Source of the DNA: Bacteroidia bacterium
Lineage (GTDB): Bacteria; Bacteroidota; Bacteroidia; Bacteroidales; Azobacteroidaceae
Reading direction: 5' to 3'
NCBI GenBank assembly: GCA_025996815.1
Contig: BNTT01000002.1
Span: forward strand, 1 to 64,000
Length of the DNA: 64,000 bases
Numbering within the stretch: the first letter of the stretch is position 1; every line of letters starts with the position of its first letter. The translations under genes were made by a program, and so were the position numbers. Below the pieces are notes generated by a model. That model made no database searches. It was not told the origin of the DNA and saw only the letters and a list, made by a program, of their open reading frames with translations. This document shows, one piece after another, positions 1-9,595 of the stretch.

Positions 1-421
1 CGGGATACATGGCATCATTTTCGCGTTTGGTTGCCCACCCGCCGACAGCCCACAATCCCCAGTCGATGAACATGCCGAATTTCATATCCTGTATCCATTC
101 GGGCGCATTGTGCATATCAAGCGAGGCGCCGCTCGCTTTCCATTTACCGGTTGCATTGGTGTTCAGCACGCGGTTGTATTCCTTTGCAGCATCCTGCATC
201 ATTTGAGCGGAATACCGGTCTTTCAACTCCGTCAGGGAATATTTGTAGCGATGCTCAACAGGGTTATACCCTTCCGGGCGACGGTATTCTTTGGGAGCGT
301 TTGGGACTTCCTTCAGGTCTTTGTTGCCATAAACAATATTGGCATCCTGAGCGTTACATAAACTGCTTAGACCAAATAAAGTGCTAAGCGTTACATTTTT
401 GATGTTCTTTTTGATGTTCAT
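1..421 (-). CDS. Alpha-L-fucosidase-like glycoside hydrolase (GH29), 5' part only
   Basis: About 140 codons are present on the minus strand; the rest lies beyond the left edge. The ATG at 421 begins a signal peptide of about 25 residues ending near a Cys-Asn-Ala-Gln site, so the enzyme is exported. Around residues 109-128 the protein reads WIQDMKFGMFIDWGLW, matching the first beta strand of GH29 fucosidases. In that family this block is usually FIHWG; here the His is an Asp, which could change sugar binding. It is the last gene visible in a minus-strand glycan-degradation set with the beta-helix protein and the rhamnosidase. The role would be release of terminal fucose. Family assignment rests on one motif, so it is fairly but not fully secure. 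Confidence 0.75.
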   Translation of the reverse strand, partial: MNIKKNIKNVTLSTLFGLSSLCNAQDANIVYGNKDLKEVPNAPKEYRRPEGYNPVEHRYKYSLTELKDRYSAQMMQDAAKEYNRVLNTNATGKWKASGASLDMHNAPEWIQDMKFGMFIDWGLWAVGGWATKRENDAMYP

Positions 422-431
422 ATTTATTTAA

Positions 432-2705
432 TTATATTTTGATGATTTTTAAACTTGTTTCTTCAAATCCTATTTCGGATTGCAATTTGATGAGATATAT
501 GCCCGGATACCAGCCGGCAACGGAGATATTCTCTGTATCCTGTAAACGATTCTTTTCGAAGATTGTTTGTCCGCTGACAGAATAGATGATAAGATGCCGT
601 TCTTTGGCATGTTCAATAGTCAAGATGTCACGAACGGGATTAGGAAATATTTTTATGGGAGTTGCTTTGATTGCTTCAACTCCGGTTTGCGTTTTCTCGT
701 AAGGCATATCCGGTTCTTCGTCATCAGGACCCGGTAACTTGCCTCGCTCCAAAATCGGCAGAGAGCCTGTGTAGAATTTTACTACATTATCTCCTGCTTG
801 CAGGTTGTCAAAGGGTCCCGGATAACTGCTGTCTTCCGTCAATCCATAAATGGTTTTATAGGGTGTGTCCCAACGGTTGTTCAGTCGTTTGTTCACTGCT
901 TGCGGAAGGTGCAGTTTCACCGATTGTGTTTCGGGCAGATATTCGGCTGTGATGCCGGGCATCACCTGTGCATCGCTGTCGTAATGCTCTGTAGATGTGT
1001 GTGCTGCCCAGAAATGCTGCCATTCGGTTAAATTTAACTTCACCGATTGTGATTTTGCGTAGTCCAATGCGTTTGCGGCTTGCAGGGCGGCAACGCTGGT
1101 TCCCGCATCTTCCGCCACGCTGCTAAAAAACTGACTATCGGTGAGAGGACTGGTCTGCCATTGGTCGGTGTGATTATTAATATACATCTTTCTGTCGGTT
1201 ACATCGTAGAGGTTTCCGAGAAAACGCTGTTCGCCCGCCTGCGCAACAGGATAAGGGACACTGATGTCGGATTCTGTGTGGTTGCAGAAAATATTGTTAT
1301 AGAAAGCGTTGTTGTCGCTTCTTCTGTCCACTCCTCCGTAAATTTGGGTTACTAAAGCACCCCGTTTGTCGCCTGCTATCAGATTGTTGACAACCAAACA
1401 GCCGGAGGCATCCATAATATCAAGTTGCATATCCGGGTGATTATCCATGATTACGTTATGGTCTATCATGGCTCCTTCTCCAAATTGATATTCGCCCATC
1501 TCAACGGATACGCCGCGATTGTAATTGCCTGTAAAAATATTGCGGGCTACACGGGTGCGCGGATATTGGTTGTCTAACCATATCCCGAAAGCGAAATTAT
1601 CTACAACGTAGTTCCCGGAAATGTCTCCGTTTTTGCAACCATGAAATTTCAATCCTGCCTGCTCGGCATTCTCCATTGGGATACCTTGCGTGTGGTTCCA
1701 CATCACTACATTGTTGCGGCAAATCATCTGATAGGTGCCTGTTCCGGTAATTCCCACGCTGCCATTGTCTATGAAATAATTATTTTCAATGAGATTACCT
1801 GTTACGCCCGGAGCTGGCCAACCCCAATCGGATTGAAGATTTCGCTCGTTAGTGTTATGTAAAAAACCGCAATCAACGCCGGCATTGGCTGCATAGCGTA
1901 CCACATTGTTGCGCACTACCCAATGATGACCGCTTTGCAAACCCAATGCGCCTGCCTGCATGGTTTCCCGTTCCCACTTGGGAAACTGGTTGCCGCAGTG
2001 TTCGATAATGAAGTTCTCGACATTGATATACCCCAAGCCCATTTGTGTAGCATGAGGTGCGAAAACACGGCGGCGGGTGGTAAATTCTACTGTATTATTG
2101 GGCGAATGTTGCTGCCGAAAATGCACATACACCTTGTTGGTTGTGGCTTCGTACCACCAACTGCCTGCCATGGCGGTCATTTTTGATTTGCTCGTTACTT
2201 GTTGGTATGGTTTACTTTTCACAAAGACCTGCCCAAGAGTAGCGCCTGCCATATTACCGGGGGTATCAAGTATAAATTTTACTTTGAAAGGATTTGCGTT
2301 GTCCACATAGCAATCATCTGTAAATTCCATCAGATTGAGGTTGGCGACAAAAATGCTGTCGGATGCCTTTTCCCACTCTCCATCATACACATCCGAGCCT
2401 TTGATATATACGCGCTTGCCCGGCTCGCCATAGTAAACGATGGGCTTTCCGGCCTCGCCGCCACGCGGCGGACTCACCCGCTCGCGGTAAATGCCAGCCA
2501 GCACATAAACCGTGTCGCCGGGTTGCGCCATTTCCGCTCCCTTGGATATGGTTAGAAACGGTTGATTACTACTTCCCGAATGCTCATCCGACCCGGTGTT
2601 GGAAACATACCATGTCTCCGCTCTAAGGGAAGTTTGCCCCCACCATGCAAAGAAAACGCTACTTAATAGAAAAGTTCGTGCAAAACTTTTGAATGTTTTT
2701 CGCAT
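432..2705 (-). CDS. Secreted right-handed beta-helix protein with T9SS sorting domain
   Basis: 757 residues. A signal peptide (about 1-29, ending LRAE) is followed by a DUF1565-like start (TWYVSNTGSDEHSG), typical of parallel beta-helix proteins. Repeated Asn-rich rungs such as VVRNNVVRY, LIENNYFID and MICRNNVVMW run through about residues 220-480, the usual fold of pectate lyases and related enzymes. The last ~75 residues (IKIFPNPVRD to the C-terminus) form a type A T9SS sorting domain, so the protein should be carried across the outer membrane and anchored or released. No catalytic residues can be assigned by eye, so lyase or hydrolase activity is inferred. Its leader and signal-peptide DNA closely resemble those of the susC gene at 59772. 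Confidence 0.8.
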   Translation of the reverse strand: MRKTFKSFARTFLLSSVFFAWWGQTSLRAETWYVSNTGSDEHSGSSNQPFLTISKGAEMAQPGDTVYVLAGIYRERVSPPRGGEAGKPIVYYGEPGKRVYIKGSDVYDGEWEKASDSIFVANLNLMEFTDDCYVDNANPFKVKFILDTPGNMAGATLGQVFVKSKPYQQVTSKSKMTAMAGSWWYEATTNKVYVHFRQQHSPNNTVEFTTRRRVFAPHATQMGLGYINVENFIIEHCGNQFPKWERETMQAGALGLQSGHHWVVRNNVVRYAANAGVDCGFLHNTNERNLQSDWGWPAPGVTGNLIENNYFIDNGSVGITGTGTYQMICRNNVVMWNHTQGIPMENAEQAGLKFHGCKNGDISGNYVVDNFAFGIWLDNQYPRTRVARNIFTGNYNRGVSVEMGEYQFGEGAMIDHNVIMDNHPDMQLDIMDASGCLVVNNLIAGDKRGALVTQIYGGVDRRSDNNAFYNNIFCNHTESDISVPYPVAQAGEQRFLGNLYDVTDRKMYINNHTDQWQTSPLTDSQFFSSVAEDAGTSVAALQAANALDYAKSQSVKLNLTEWQHFWAAHTSTEHYDSDAQVMPGITAEYLPETQSVKLHLPQAVNKRLNNRWDTPYKTIYGLTEDSSYPGPFDNLQAGDNVVKFYTGSLPILERGKLPGPDDEEPDMPYEKTQTGVEAIKATPIKIFPNPVRDILTIEHAKERHLIIYSVSGQTIFEKNRLQDTENISVAGWYPGIYLIKLQSEIGFEETSLKIIKI

Positions 2706-2753
2706 ATTTTTTAAAAATTTAAATTGTTTATCAAAAATTTTTGTTGCTCCTCT

Positions 2754-4535
2754 CTACCATGTAAATTGATATTTGAACTGACTGCCGTCATGCGGTGCTT
2801 CCACCACCCAATCCGGCAGAAAAGGGATGTCCTCGAGGCAGTTCCAGCGGTTGATTGTTACATTGCCGTTGGTGGCGTCCACCTGCACAATGAGACCCTG
2901 TCCGCGGATTTCGTTGCTGCCGGGTCCGGGTCCATCTCCATCCGTGTTGCAACCGTCATTGACCACCGTGTAGTCTTTTTGATAGATACTACGCTCATCC
3001 TCAATGGTGTAATGCGAATGCCCGGCAAACACAATGGCTTGCGGATAGGGAAGCAGTGCTTCAAAGAACTGTGTTTCATTGGAACCCCATAGGTCCGAAC
3101 CGTAAACGGTGCGAAAGGGCGGCGAGTGCATGAACACAAAGATGGGCTTCGCGGGGTCGTCTGCTTTGGCAGCAGCCAGGGCAGCGGCTAAAAACGCTTT
3201 TGCCTCCTGCGTGTAGCCGGTGTTGCTGGAGCCTAACAGACTGATGGTGATAAAATGATGCCCTTTCATATATATATGCTGATGCAAATGATACAGGTCG
3301 CCTTCCGTGCCCAAAAACTGCGGATAGTTCTTCGGGCTACCCCAGTAATCGTGATTTCCCATCATATAATATATAGGTACATTTGCCGGAATATTCGCCG
3401 GATTGTTGAAAACGGAGAACATGGCGGTGTATTGAGCCGAACCGCCATTGTGCGTCAAGTCGCCAACCACGAAAAGGGCTTCGGGCAGAGGTGCCTTCGA
3501 GAACAGATTTTGCAACGATACCGGCACGTCCGTCAGCGCATAAGACCGTCCGAAATGCGTATCCGAGATAACCACAAAGCGGGGCAATGCGCTGATATGC
3601 TTGTCGGTAACAGAAACCGAAACATAATCTTTTTTCACCTCATTAAATTTGGCGGCTTCTACCGATGCGGCGGTGATATGAGCCGAACCAACGCCCACCG
3701 CCGTGATGACACCATCGGAAGAAACGGTGGCAACCGCCGAATTGCTCGTTGTCCACGTTACAGCCGTATTAGCGTCGCCGGTGACCGAGGCACTGACGGT
3801 ATGTGTTTCGCCCTTAGCGAGAAAAACGCCATTGGGCGCAACCGCCACCTCTATCGGAGAGGTTACCGTAATGGGAAGCATCCCTTTCTGACTTTTGTCG
3901 AACAGCGAGGTAGCCGTAATATCGACCGTCCCCAAGCCCGTCGCCGTCACCAAACCTGTTTCACTCACCGTGGCGACTGCCGGATTGGCACTCTCAAACG
4001 TCACTTCCGCTCGTGCCATGCTCGGTGCCACCATCACCTGCAACTGCTGCGTATGATTGAGCACAAGCACAAGGTCTTCCGGCATAAGCATCACATTAAT
4101 TATCGGAGCACTTACCTCCACGTCCACCGCAGCCGTCTTGGTCTCATCGGCAACAGAACTCACCGTAATGGTGGCAGCCCCCGCTTTGACCGCAGAAACA
4201 ACCCCCGCCGCATCAACCGTAGCAAAGGCAGGGTCGCTGCTCGCATATTTCACTTCCTGCGAAACAGTAGCCGGATTGACAACAGCGGTCAATTCCTGCG
4301 TTTTGCCCACAACGAAAAGAATTTTCTCCGGCGTAACGGTAATCCCATCAACAGGGATAACAGGCTCTTCGGGCTGTTTCTCGTCCCCGCAGGAAAACAA
4401 GATGGTACTGACAATGGCCATAGCCATTGCGTAACTGAAAAAATACTTGTTAAACTTTGTTCTTGGGGTTGATACCCCGAGGAGAACGTCGCTTAAAAGT
4501 GACTTAAATGCGTTATTTTTGAACTCGTGTTTCAT
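2754..4535 (-). CDS. Lipoprotein metallophosphoesterase with three Ig-like (Big_2) domains
   Basis: 593 residues. The N-terminus is long (about 48 residues) before a lipobox-like ILFSCG, suggesting an outer-membrane lipoprotein. Residues ~62-312 hold three bacterial Ig-like group 2 repeats, each with a conserved VATV..G.V.AV.VG pattern. Residues ~320-560 form a calcineurin-like phosphoesterase: the metal-binding blocks SDTHFG, GDLTHNGG, GNHDYWG, HSPP and GHSH are all present and in order. It probably removes phosphate from an extracellular or periplasmic substrate; the substrate is unknown. It has its own promoter-like element at 4576-4583 and lies inside the left glycan locus. The exact start is uncertain because the segment before the lipobox is unusually long. 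Confidence 0.85.
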   Translation of the reverse strand: MKHEFKNNAFKSLLSDVLLGVSTPRTKFNKYFFSYAMAMAIVSTILFSCGDEKQPEEPVIPVDGITVTPEKILFVVGKTQELTAVVNPATVSQEVKYASSDPAFATVDAAGVVSAVKAGAATITVSSVADETKTAAVDVEVSAPIINVMLMPEDLVLVLNHTQQLQVMVAPSMARAEVTFESANPAVATVSETGLVTATGLGTVDITATSLFDKSQKGMLPITVTSPIEVAVAPNGVFLAKGETHTVSASVTGDANTAVTWTTSNSAVATVSSDGVITAVGVGSAHITAASVEAAKFNEVKKDYVSVSVTDKHISALPRFVVISDTHFGRSYALTDVPVSLQNLFSKAPLPEALFVVGDLTHNGGSAQYTAMFSVFNNPANIPANVPIYYMMGNHDYWGSPKNYPQFLGTEGDLYHLHQHIYMKGHHFITISLLGSSNTGYTQEAKAFLAAALAAAKADDPAKPIFVFMHSPPFRTVYGSDLWGSNETQFFEALLPYPQAIVFAGHSHYTIEDERSIYQKDYTVVNDGCNTDGDGPGPGSNEIRGQGLIVQVDATNGNVTINRWNCLEDIPFLPDWVVEAPHDGSQFKYQFTW

Positions 4536-4575
4536 AAGAAATACTTTTAAATTATTTATAAATTATCATCGGCGA

Positions 4576-4583
4576 CAAAGATA
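4576..4583 (-). promoter_or_regulatory. Bacteroidota -7 element for the phosphoesterase gene
   Basis: Read on the minus strand this is TATCTTTG, matching the Bacteroidota sigma factor -7 consensus TAnnTTTG. It stands 41 bases upstream of the ATG at 4535 in an AT-rich gap. It suggests the phosphoesterase and the genes after it can be transcribed separately from the rhamnosidase. Confidence 0.6.
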
Positions 4584-4675
4584 CAACAATAAAAAATGAT
4601 ATACATTGTAAAAAAGCGACTTTCTTTTGTAAGAAAACGACTTTTTCTGAAATAAAACTCATTTTTAATATTACC

Positions 4676-7600
4676 TTAAATCCGCAGATGTTTTACATTG
4701 AAACTGTGTTTCCCCGAACCAACCCGACAGGTTTTATCCCCAAACGGCAACACAACAGTTGCTTCCGTATTTGCCGGAACGGTTACTTCCAGCGTAAAGG
4801 TATTATCCTTGTTTGTCCAAGCCACTTCGATATTTCCGGTGATGGCGTGATAACTGCCTTTCGCCCATTCCAAATCGGCACCCGGAACGGGTTTGATGTA
4901 GAAATGACGATACCCGGGTTGACTTTCGTCTAATTGGATACCCAGAATATGGCTGTACATCCATTCTCCCACGGCTCCAATGGCTACGTGATTGAATGAG
5001 TTCATGCCTGCATTCTGAAATCCGCGTCCGGCAACATAACCGTCCCAACGTTCCCAAATCGTAGTTGCGCCTTGGTCTATCGAATAGAACCAAGAGGGGA
5101 AACGGCGGCTAATCAGTAAGCGGTAAGCAACATCGGAATAGCCGTATTCGCTCAACTGGTTCATCAGCCAAATGGTGGCGTGAATACCGGTAGATATGCG
5201 ATAATCGTAGGCTTTAATCGCTTCTACCATATTGGCGGCCGCTTGAGTACGCAGATTTTCGGGCAGCAAATTTAATTGCAGTGCCATGGCATATCCTGCT
5301 TGCGTGTCGCCTTTGATTTTTCCGTCGGCAGAAACAAAATGGGCGACAAAGGCTTTCCGGATAGAAGCCGCTAATTGGTCGTAATACCGGTAATCTTTCG
5401 TTTTTCCCAACAACTTTGCCGAGTTTGCCAACAATTGGGTAGAATAGGCGAAATAAGCCGTTGCAAACACATCGTTAGGAACAGCACCTCCGGTTTTAGG
5501 GTAATCGTCGGAAATGATTGTATTGCCGTTCAGCCAGTCGCCATTCATCGCACCTACTAAATTCTTCCATAAAAAGTCGGGATTGTACTGGTATATGCAA
5601 TCAATGTATTTTTTCATTGCGGCATATTGTTGCGATAAAATAGTTGTATCGTCGTAATTCTCATACATCCGCCAAGGAATGACTACTCCGGCATCCGACC
5701 AGCCCGGAGAATTGAAGAAACCCTCAACGCCATCGTGCGGAACAATATCGGGGAAACGACCGTCTTCACGTTGAGAATCGCGAATGTCGCGCGCCCATTT
5801 GGTATAAAAACCGGCCATATCCAGATTGTAAATCGCCGTTTGTGAGAAAACTTGTGCATCCGCCATCCAGCCTTCGCGCTCGTCGCGTTGCGGACAGTCG
5901 GTGGGGATGGAGGTCAAGTTGCCCCATTGCGTCCAGCGGATATTTTCCCACAGTTTATTGACGTCTTTGTTGGAACAGGCAAACGAACCGGTAATGGGCG
6001 ATGACGATGCGATTACTTTGCCCAACAGGATGTCGAGTTCGGGTTTTTGCGTTAAGCCTTCAATTTCCACGTAGCGAAATCCGTGATAGGTGAAACGGGG
6101 TTCATAACTGATGCTTCGTTCGTTGCCCGGAATATATTGGTCTATTTGTTTGGCTCCGCGAAGGTTATCTACATAGAGCGAACCATCGGCATACAGCATT
6201 TCACCGTAACGGAAACGGATGAGATTATCGGGATTGTAGGGCAAATTCAATTTACACCAGCCTACCATGTTTTGTCCCATATCGAAAATATAGGTGTTGT
6301 GTCCGATTTTGTGAACGGAAACCGGTTTGAGTTCATGGATAACAGCAACCGGCTCGTTCATCTGTGCAACGAGATTGACTTTTTCATTCGGAAAAGCGGT
6401 CATATTCAGCCATTTACTATCGTTATATCCGGGTTTATCCCAGCCTTGACATTCATTGCGGGCATCATAAATCTCGCCGGTAAAAAAGGCGGCTTCCGTA
6501 ATCGGACCATTGGGGTTGTATTTCCATGTATCGTCTGTCCCGATGATTTCCGAAGTGCCGTCTTCGTAATGAATCAATAATTGACCGATAAATTTGCGGT
6601 AAAAGCCATAACCTCCGCGCAAGTTATGCGACCAACGCGCACCGGCATACCAACCATCCGCCAGCATGGCTCCCAAGGCATTTTTCCCCGGTTGCAATAA
6701 ATCCGTCACTTCGTAAGTTTGGAACTGATGATGGCTGTCGTAATCCGTAAATTCGGGTGCAAGAACACCGATGCCCACTTTTTTGCCGTTGATATACGCT
6801 TCGTAAACGCCCAACGCCGAAGTAGAGTAAAAAGCACTTTTAACTTTTTTGTTGATTGAAATTTCCTTGCGCAGCAAAGGCGACGGCGGAATTTTATCGC
6901 TGTAGGAAGGGCGGTTGTTGGCTTTGAAAAACCCGTCGGTCAGCAATTTGCCTCTGGTCATATATTCGGGCAACCAATTATATTCCATTTGTTCCGGGTC
7001 TGAAATCCTTACCGGCTGATGTAAAGCCACATTTTCCTTGTCGCAAAGCACTTCCCATTCGGCTAATCCGTATTCATATTTGTCATTACCCACAGAAGCC
7101 ATTTTTAGAACATTCAACCGGATATATCTGCCTGTAACAGGAGTAGATAAGGCTTTATAATAAAAATCGCTCGGAGCGATTTTTATGTCTTTTTTCTTTT
7201 CATCGACAATCGTTTGAGAGGACGAAAAATCGGGAGAAGAGGCTATTTCGATACTGAAATACAGCGGAAAAGAGGTTTCCCTGCGATGTGCCGGATACAG
7301 TTTCACGGCATCTATTTTTTGTTCTTTGCCCAAGTCAATGATTGCCCATTTTTTTACATCGGGATTCGTTTCCTGCGCGGAACGAAAACCGGAATGTTTG
7401 TAATAGATGTCTTCCACAGGAATAGAGTATTCCTTATCGCCAATCCATTGTGCTTTCCAGTCGGCTACCGTGAGCGGACCTACCAGAAATCGGGCAACGG
7501 GGCTCCATGCCGTGGGTTTTCCTTTTTCGTCCCAAACGCGCACTTTCCAATAATAGAGCGTATTGGCTTGCAATGCGTTTCCTTGGTAAGCAATCTGATT

Positions 7601-7885
7601 GGTGCGGTTGCCGCTTGTTTTTTTACTGTCCCAAGCATTTGCCTTGTCTTTTTCGAGCAAAGCAACATCGGACGACACTAAGATTTGATACGCTTTTTGA
7701 GACTTGTTTTTCTCAACAGAGGCGATTTCCCAACTTAACCTCGGATGGAGCATATCAATGCCCAGCGGGTTATTCATGTACTCACAACGCAGGTTTTCTA
7801 CCAAAACAGCGTTTTGTGCAGGACTATATCCCGTGAAAAACAAAAGGGATAAAAGAGATACGAGATTTTTTTTCATTTTTTTCAT
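4676..7885 (-). CDS. Alpha-L-rhamnosidase (GH78)
   Basis: 1069 residues with a signal peptide (about 1-23, ending SPAQ). It opens with the fibronectin-like domain of GH78 enzymes (LRCEYMNNPLGID, then HPRLSWE), continues with a discoidin-like insert at about residues 170-285, then the rhamnosidase N domain and the (alpha/alpha)6 catalytic barrel. The barrel carries DCPQRDEREGWMADAQ, the block that holds the catalytic acid in GH78. A C-terminal beta domain follows. The enzyme should release terminal rhamnose from pectin side chains or rhamnogalacturonan. The gene begins 31 bases after the 66-residue ORF and probably shares its promoter. Confidence 0.93.
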   Translation of the reverse strand: MKKMKKNLVSLLSLLFFTGYSPAQNAVLVENLRCEYMNNPLGIDMLHPRLSWEIASVEKNKSQKAYQILVSSDVALLEKDKANAWDSKKTSGNRTNQIAYQGNALQANTLYYWKVRVWDEKGKPTAWSPVARFLVGPLTVADWKAQWIGDKEYSIPVEDIYYKHSGFRSAQETNPDVKKWAIIDLGKEQKIDAVKLYPAHRRETSFPLYFSIEIASSPDFSSSQTIVDEKKKDIKIAPSDFYYKALSTPVTGRYIRLNVLKMASVGNDKYEYGLAEWEVLCDKENVALHQPVRISDPEQMEYNWLPEYMTRGKLLTDGFFKANNRPSYSDKIPPSPLLRKEISINKKVKSAFYSTSALGVYEAYINGKKVGIGVLAPEFTDYDSHHQFQTYEVTDLLQPGKNALGAMLADGWYAGARWSHNLRGGYGFYRKFIGQLLIHYEDGTSEIIGTDDTWKYNPNGPITEAAFFTGEIYDARNECQGWDKPGYNDSKWLNMTAFPNEKVNLVAQMNEPVAVIHELKPVSVHKIGHNTYIFDMGQNMVGWCKLNLPYNPDNLIRFRYGEMLYADGSLYVDNLRGAKQIDQYIPGNERSISYEPRFTYHGFRYVEIEGLTQKPELDILLGKVIASSSPITGSFACSNKDVNKLWENIRWTQWGNLTSIPTDCPQRDEREGWMADAQVFSQTAIYNLDMAGFYTKWARDIRDSQREDGRFPDIVPHDGVEGFFNSPGWSDAGVVIPWRMYENYDDTTILSQQYAAMKKYIDCIYQYNPDFLWKNLVGAMNGDWLNGNTIISDDYPKTGGAVPNDVFATAYFAYSTQLLANSAKLLGKTKDYRYYDQLAASIRKAFVAHFVSADGKIKGDTQAGYAMALQLNLLPENLRTQAAANMVEAIKAYDYRISTGIHATIWLMNQLSEYGYSDVAYRLLISRRFPSWFYSIDQGATTIWERWDGYVAGRGFQNAGMNSFNHVAIGAVGEWMYSHILGIQLDESQPGYRHFYIKPVPGADLEWAKGSYHAITGNIEVAWTNKDNTFTLEVTVPANTEATVVLPFGDKTCRVGSGKHSFNVKHLRI

Positions 7886-7916
7886 TTTTATTTAAATTGA
7901 AACAATTCATTTTCCT

Positions 7917-8117
7917 TTAAGCCGCTTTATCGTCTTTTCGGACATTTACCAGGGCTTCATTATCCGAAGATGATAGCACATCGAAATCCGATGAGCAGTA
8001 ATAATCCGGATTTTCATCGCGCGAACCATCTATAACAATCATCTTGATATGGTTGACTTTGCGTGGTTTGCCTTGCATTTTTATGCCCTCGTCAGGCTCT
8101 ACCGGCACAAGATTCAT
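7917..8117 (-). CDS. Small acidic protein of unknown function
   Basis: 66 residues from the ATG at 8117. An upstream in-frame ATG at 8153 overlaps the promoter element and lies before the likely transcription start, so it is rejected. The protein is rich in Asp, Glu and Ser, has no signal peptide or membrane segment, and contains the stretch HIKMIVIDGSRDENPDYYCS. I do not recognise it. It has a good promoter and is the first gene before the rhamnosidase, 31 bases away. It could be a small regulator or a gene remnant. Confidence 0.45.
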   Translation of the reverse strand: MNLVPVEPDEGIKMQGKPRKVNHIKMIVIDGSRDENPDYYCSSDFDVLSSSDNEALVNVRKDDKAA

Positions 8118-8140
8118 ATCAATATAACTGAATGTTGCTG

Positions 8141-8148
8141 CAAAGGTA
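8141..8148 (-). promoter_or_regulatory. Bacteroidota -7 element before the small ORF and rhamnosidase
   Basis: On the minus strand this is TACCTTTG followed by CAGC, the commonest form in this window. The predicted transcript starts about seven bases later and leads into the ATG at 8117. Confidence 0.65.
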
Positions 8149-8159
8149 CACATTTTTTG

Positions 8160-8369
8160 TTAGGTGTGCAATACAATTTTGGTTCCTGTTAGAACTTCAA
8201 ACATTTCTACCTCCATTACCAAGTTTTTGCGCCCATGATGATGTTTTTGAACGTCGCCCGTTTCGGGAAATGCACCGGTATAACTTTTGTAGACAGCACC
8301 AAAATCAGCGTTTGCCGCAACAAACGGATTTTTAATAACAAAGTTTTTAACGGACCTGCAAAACACTAT
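8160..8369 (-). pseudogene. Possible C-terminal gene remnant
   Basis: The 306-base gap between the small ORF and uxuA contains an open minus-strand frame of about 70 codons ending at a TAA at 8160-8162. Its product is protein-like, with a KHHHGRKNLVMEVEMFEV segment, and it runs through DNA that is more AT-rich than its neighbours. No start codon with a promoter is visible. The frame continues backwards as an antisense shadow of uxuA, so its openness alone is weak evidence. I do not recognise the family. Confidence 0.25.
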
Positions 8370-8388
8370 GAATTTCAAAAATAATTTG

Positions 8389-8396
8389 TACCTTTG
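8389..8396 (+). promoter_or_regulatory. Bacteroidota -7 element for uxuA
   Basis: TACCTTTG followed by CAGC, 27 bases upstream of the uxuA ATG at 8424. The run ATTTCAAAAATAATTTG just upstream recurs before other promoters in this window. Confidence 0.7.
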
Positions 8397-8423
8397 CAGC
8401 ACTAAAAAGAGGAATAGGAAATT

Positions 8424-9590
8424 ATGGAAAGAACTTGGAGATGGTTTGGCAAAAAAGACCAAATCACGTTGGAAATGCTGCGGCAGATTGGTGTGGAGGG
8501 GATTGTTACCGCTCTTCACGATGTGCCCAATGGCGAAGTTTGGTCGCCCGAAGCCATTGAGGACTTGAAAGATTATATCGAAAAAGCGGGGCTTCGCTGG
8601 TCGGTGGTCGAGAGTTTGCCCGTGTCTGAAAGCATCAAATATGGCGGTGCCGACCGTGCTCAATTGATTGAGAATTACAAGATAAGTCTGAAAAATCTTG
8701 GCGAGGCAGGCGTGAAAACCGTTTGCTACAACTTTATGCCCGTCATCGACTGGATTCGCACCGATTTGAAAAAGCGCAATGCCGACGGCAGTTTTTCGCT
8801 CTATTTCGACCGTGTGCAATTTGCCTATTTCGATGTTTACATCCTGAAACGCGCGGGTGCCGAGAAAGACTATTCCGCCGACGAACTGACCCGTGCCGCC
8901 GAATGGGACAAAACCATCACGGAAGCCGAAAAAGACCAACTGATTGAGGCGATTATCATTAAGACTCAGGGCTTTGTGAATGGGAACATCAAGGAGGGCG
9001 ACAAAAATCCGGTGGTGCTGTTCAAAAAATTGCTCGCGCTCTACGACGGCATCAACAAAGAACAGTTGCGTGCCAATATGAAATATTTCCTCGAGGCGAT
9101 TATGCCGACGTGCGAAAAATATGGGGTCAATATGTGCGTACACCCCGACGACCCTCCGTTTGCGGTGCTCGGATTGCCGCGCATCGTTACCAATGCCGAC
9201 GACATCGACTGGTTTTTGAAGGCGGTGGACAACCCTCACAACGGCTTGACGTTCTGCGCCGGGTCGCTCAGCGCAGGCATCCACAACGACGTTCCCGCAA
9301 TGGCTCGCCGCTTCGCCGGGCGCACCCATTTCGTCCATTTGCGCAGCACGCAGGTGGAGCCTAACGGCAACGTGCTGGAAACCAGTCACTTGGCAGGTCG
9401 CGGACACATTGTCGAACTCGTCCGCATCTTTGAAAAAGAAAATCCCACACTGCCGATGCGCGTCGACCACGCCCAACTGATGCTCGACGACATCCACAAG
9501 ACCTATAACCCGGGCTATTCCTTCCTCGGACGGATGCAAGCCCTTGCACAGGTCATGGGCATCATGGCGGCAGTAAAAACAGAGAAATAA
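8424..9590 (+). CDS. uxuA: Mannonate dehydratase
   Basis: 388 residues, the usual length for UxuA. It opens with MERTWRWFG and has the family blocks TALHDVPNGEVW, CYNFMPVIDW and a metal-ligand region with MCVHPDDPP and HLRSTQ. It dehydrates D-mannonate to 2-keto-3-deoxygluconate in the cytoplasm, a step of glucuronate breakdown. No uxaC, uxuB or kdgK gene is nearby, so the rest of the pathway must lie elsewhere. Together with the rhamnosidase locus it suggests use of acidic plant or host glycans. The start follows a clear promoter, and the next gene begins 5 bases after its stop. Confidence 0.95.
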   Translation: MERTWRWFGKKDQITLEMLRQIGVEGIVTALHDVPNGEVWSPEAIEDLKDYIEKAGLRWSVVESLPVSESIKYGGADRAQLIENYKISLKNLGEAGVKTVCYNFMPVIDWIRTDLKKRNADGSFSLYFDRVQFAYFDVYILKRAGAEKDYSADELTRAAEWDKTITEAEKDQLIEAIIIKTQGFVNGNIKEGDKNPVVLFKKLLALYDGINKEQLRANMKYFLEAIMPTCEKYGVNMCVHPDDPPFAVLGLPRIVTNADDIDWFLKAVDNPHNGLTFCAGSLSAGIHNDVPAMARRFAGRTHFVHLRSTQVEPNGNVLETSHLAGRGHIVELVRIFEKENPTLPMRVDHAQLMLDDIHKTYNPGYSFLGRMQALAQVMGIMAAVKTEK

Positions 9591-9595
9591 CAGAT

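Noticed and set aside
3255-4472. 405-codon plus-strand frame opposite the phosphoesterase
   Set aside because: Composition is low-complexity Arg/His, with no promoter or domain, and the other strand has an evident multi-domain lipoprotein.
8160-9539. 459-codon open frame on the minus strand opposite uxuA
   Set aside because: It is the antisense of a clear uxuA gene with a promoter; only its last part, outside uxuA, is kept as a possible remnant.
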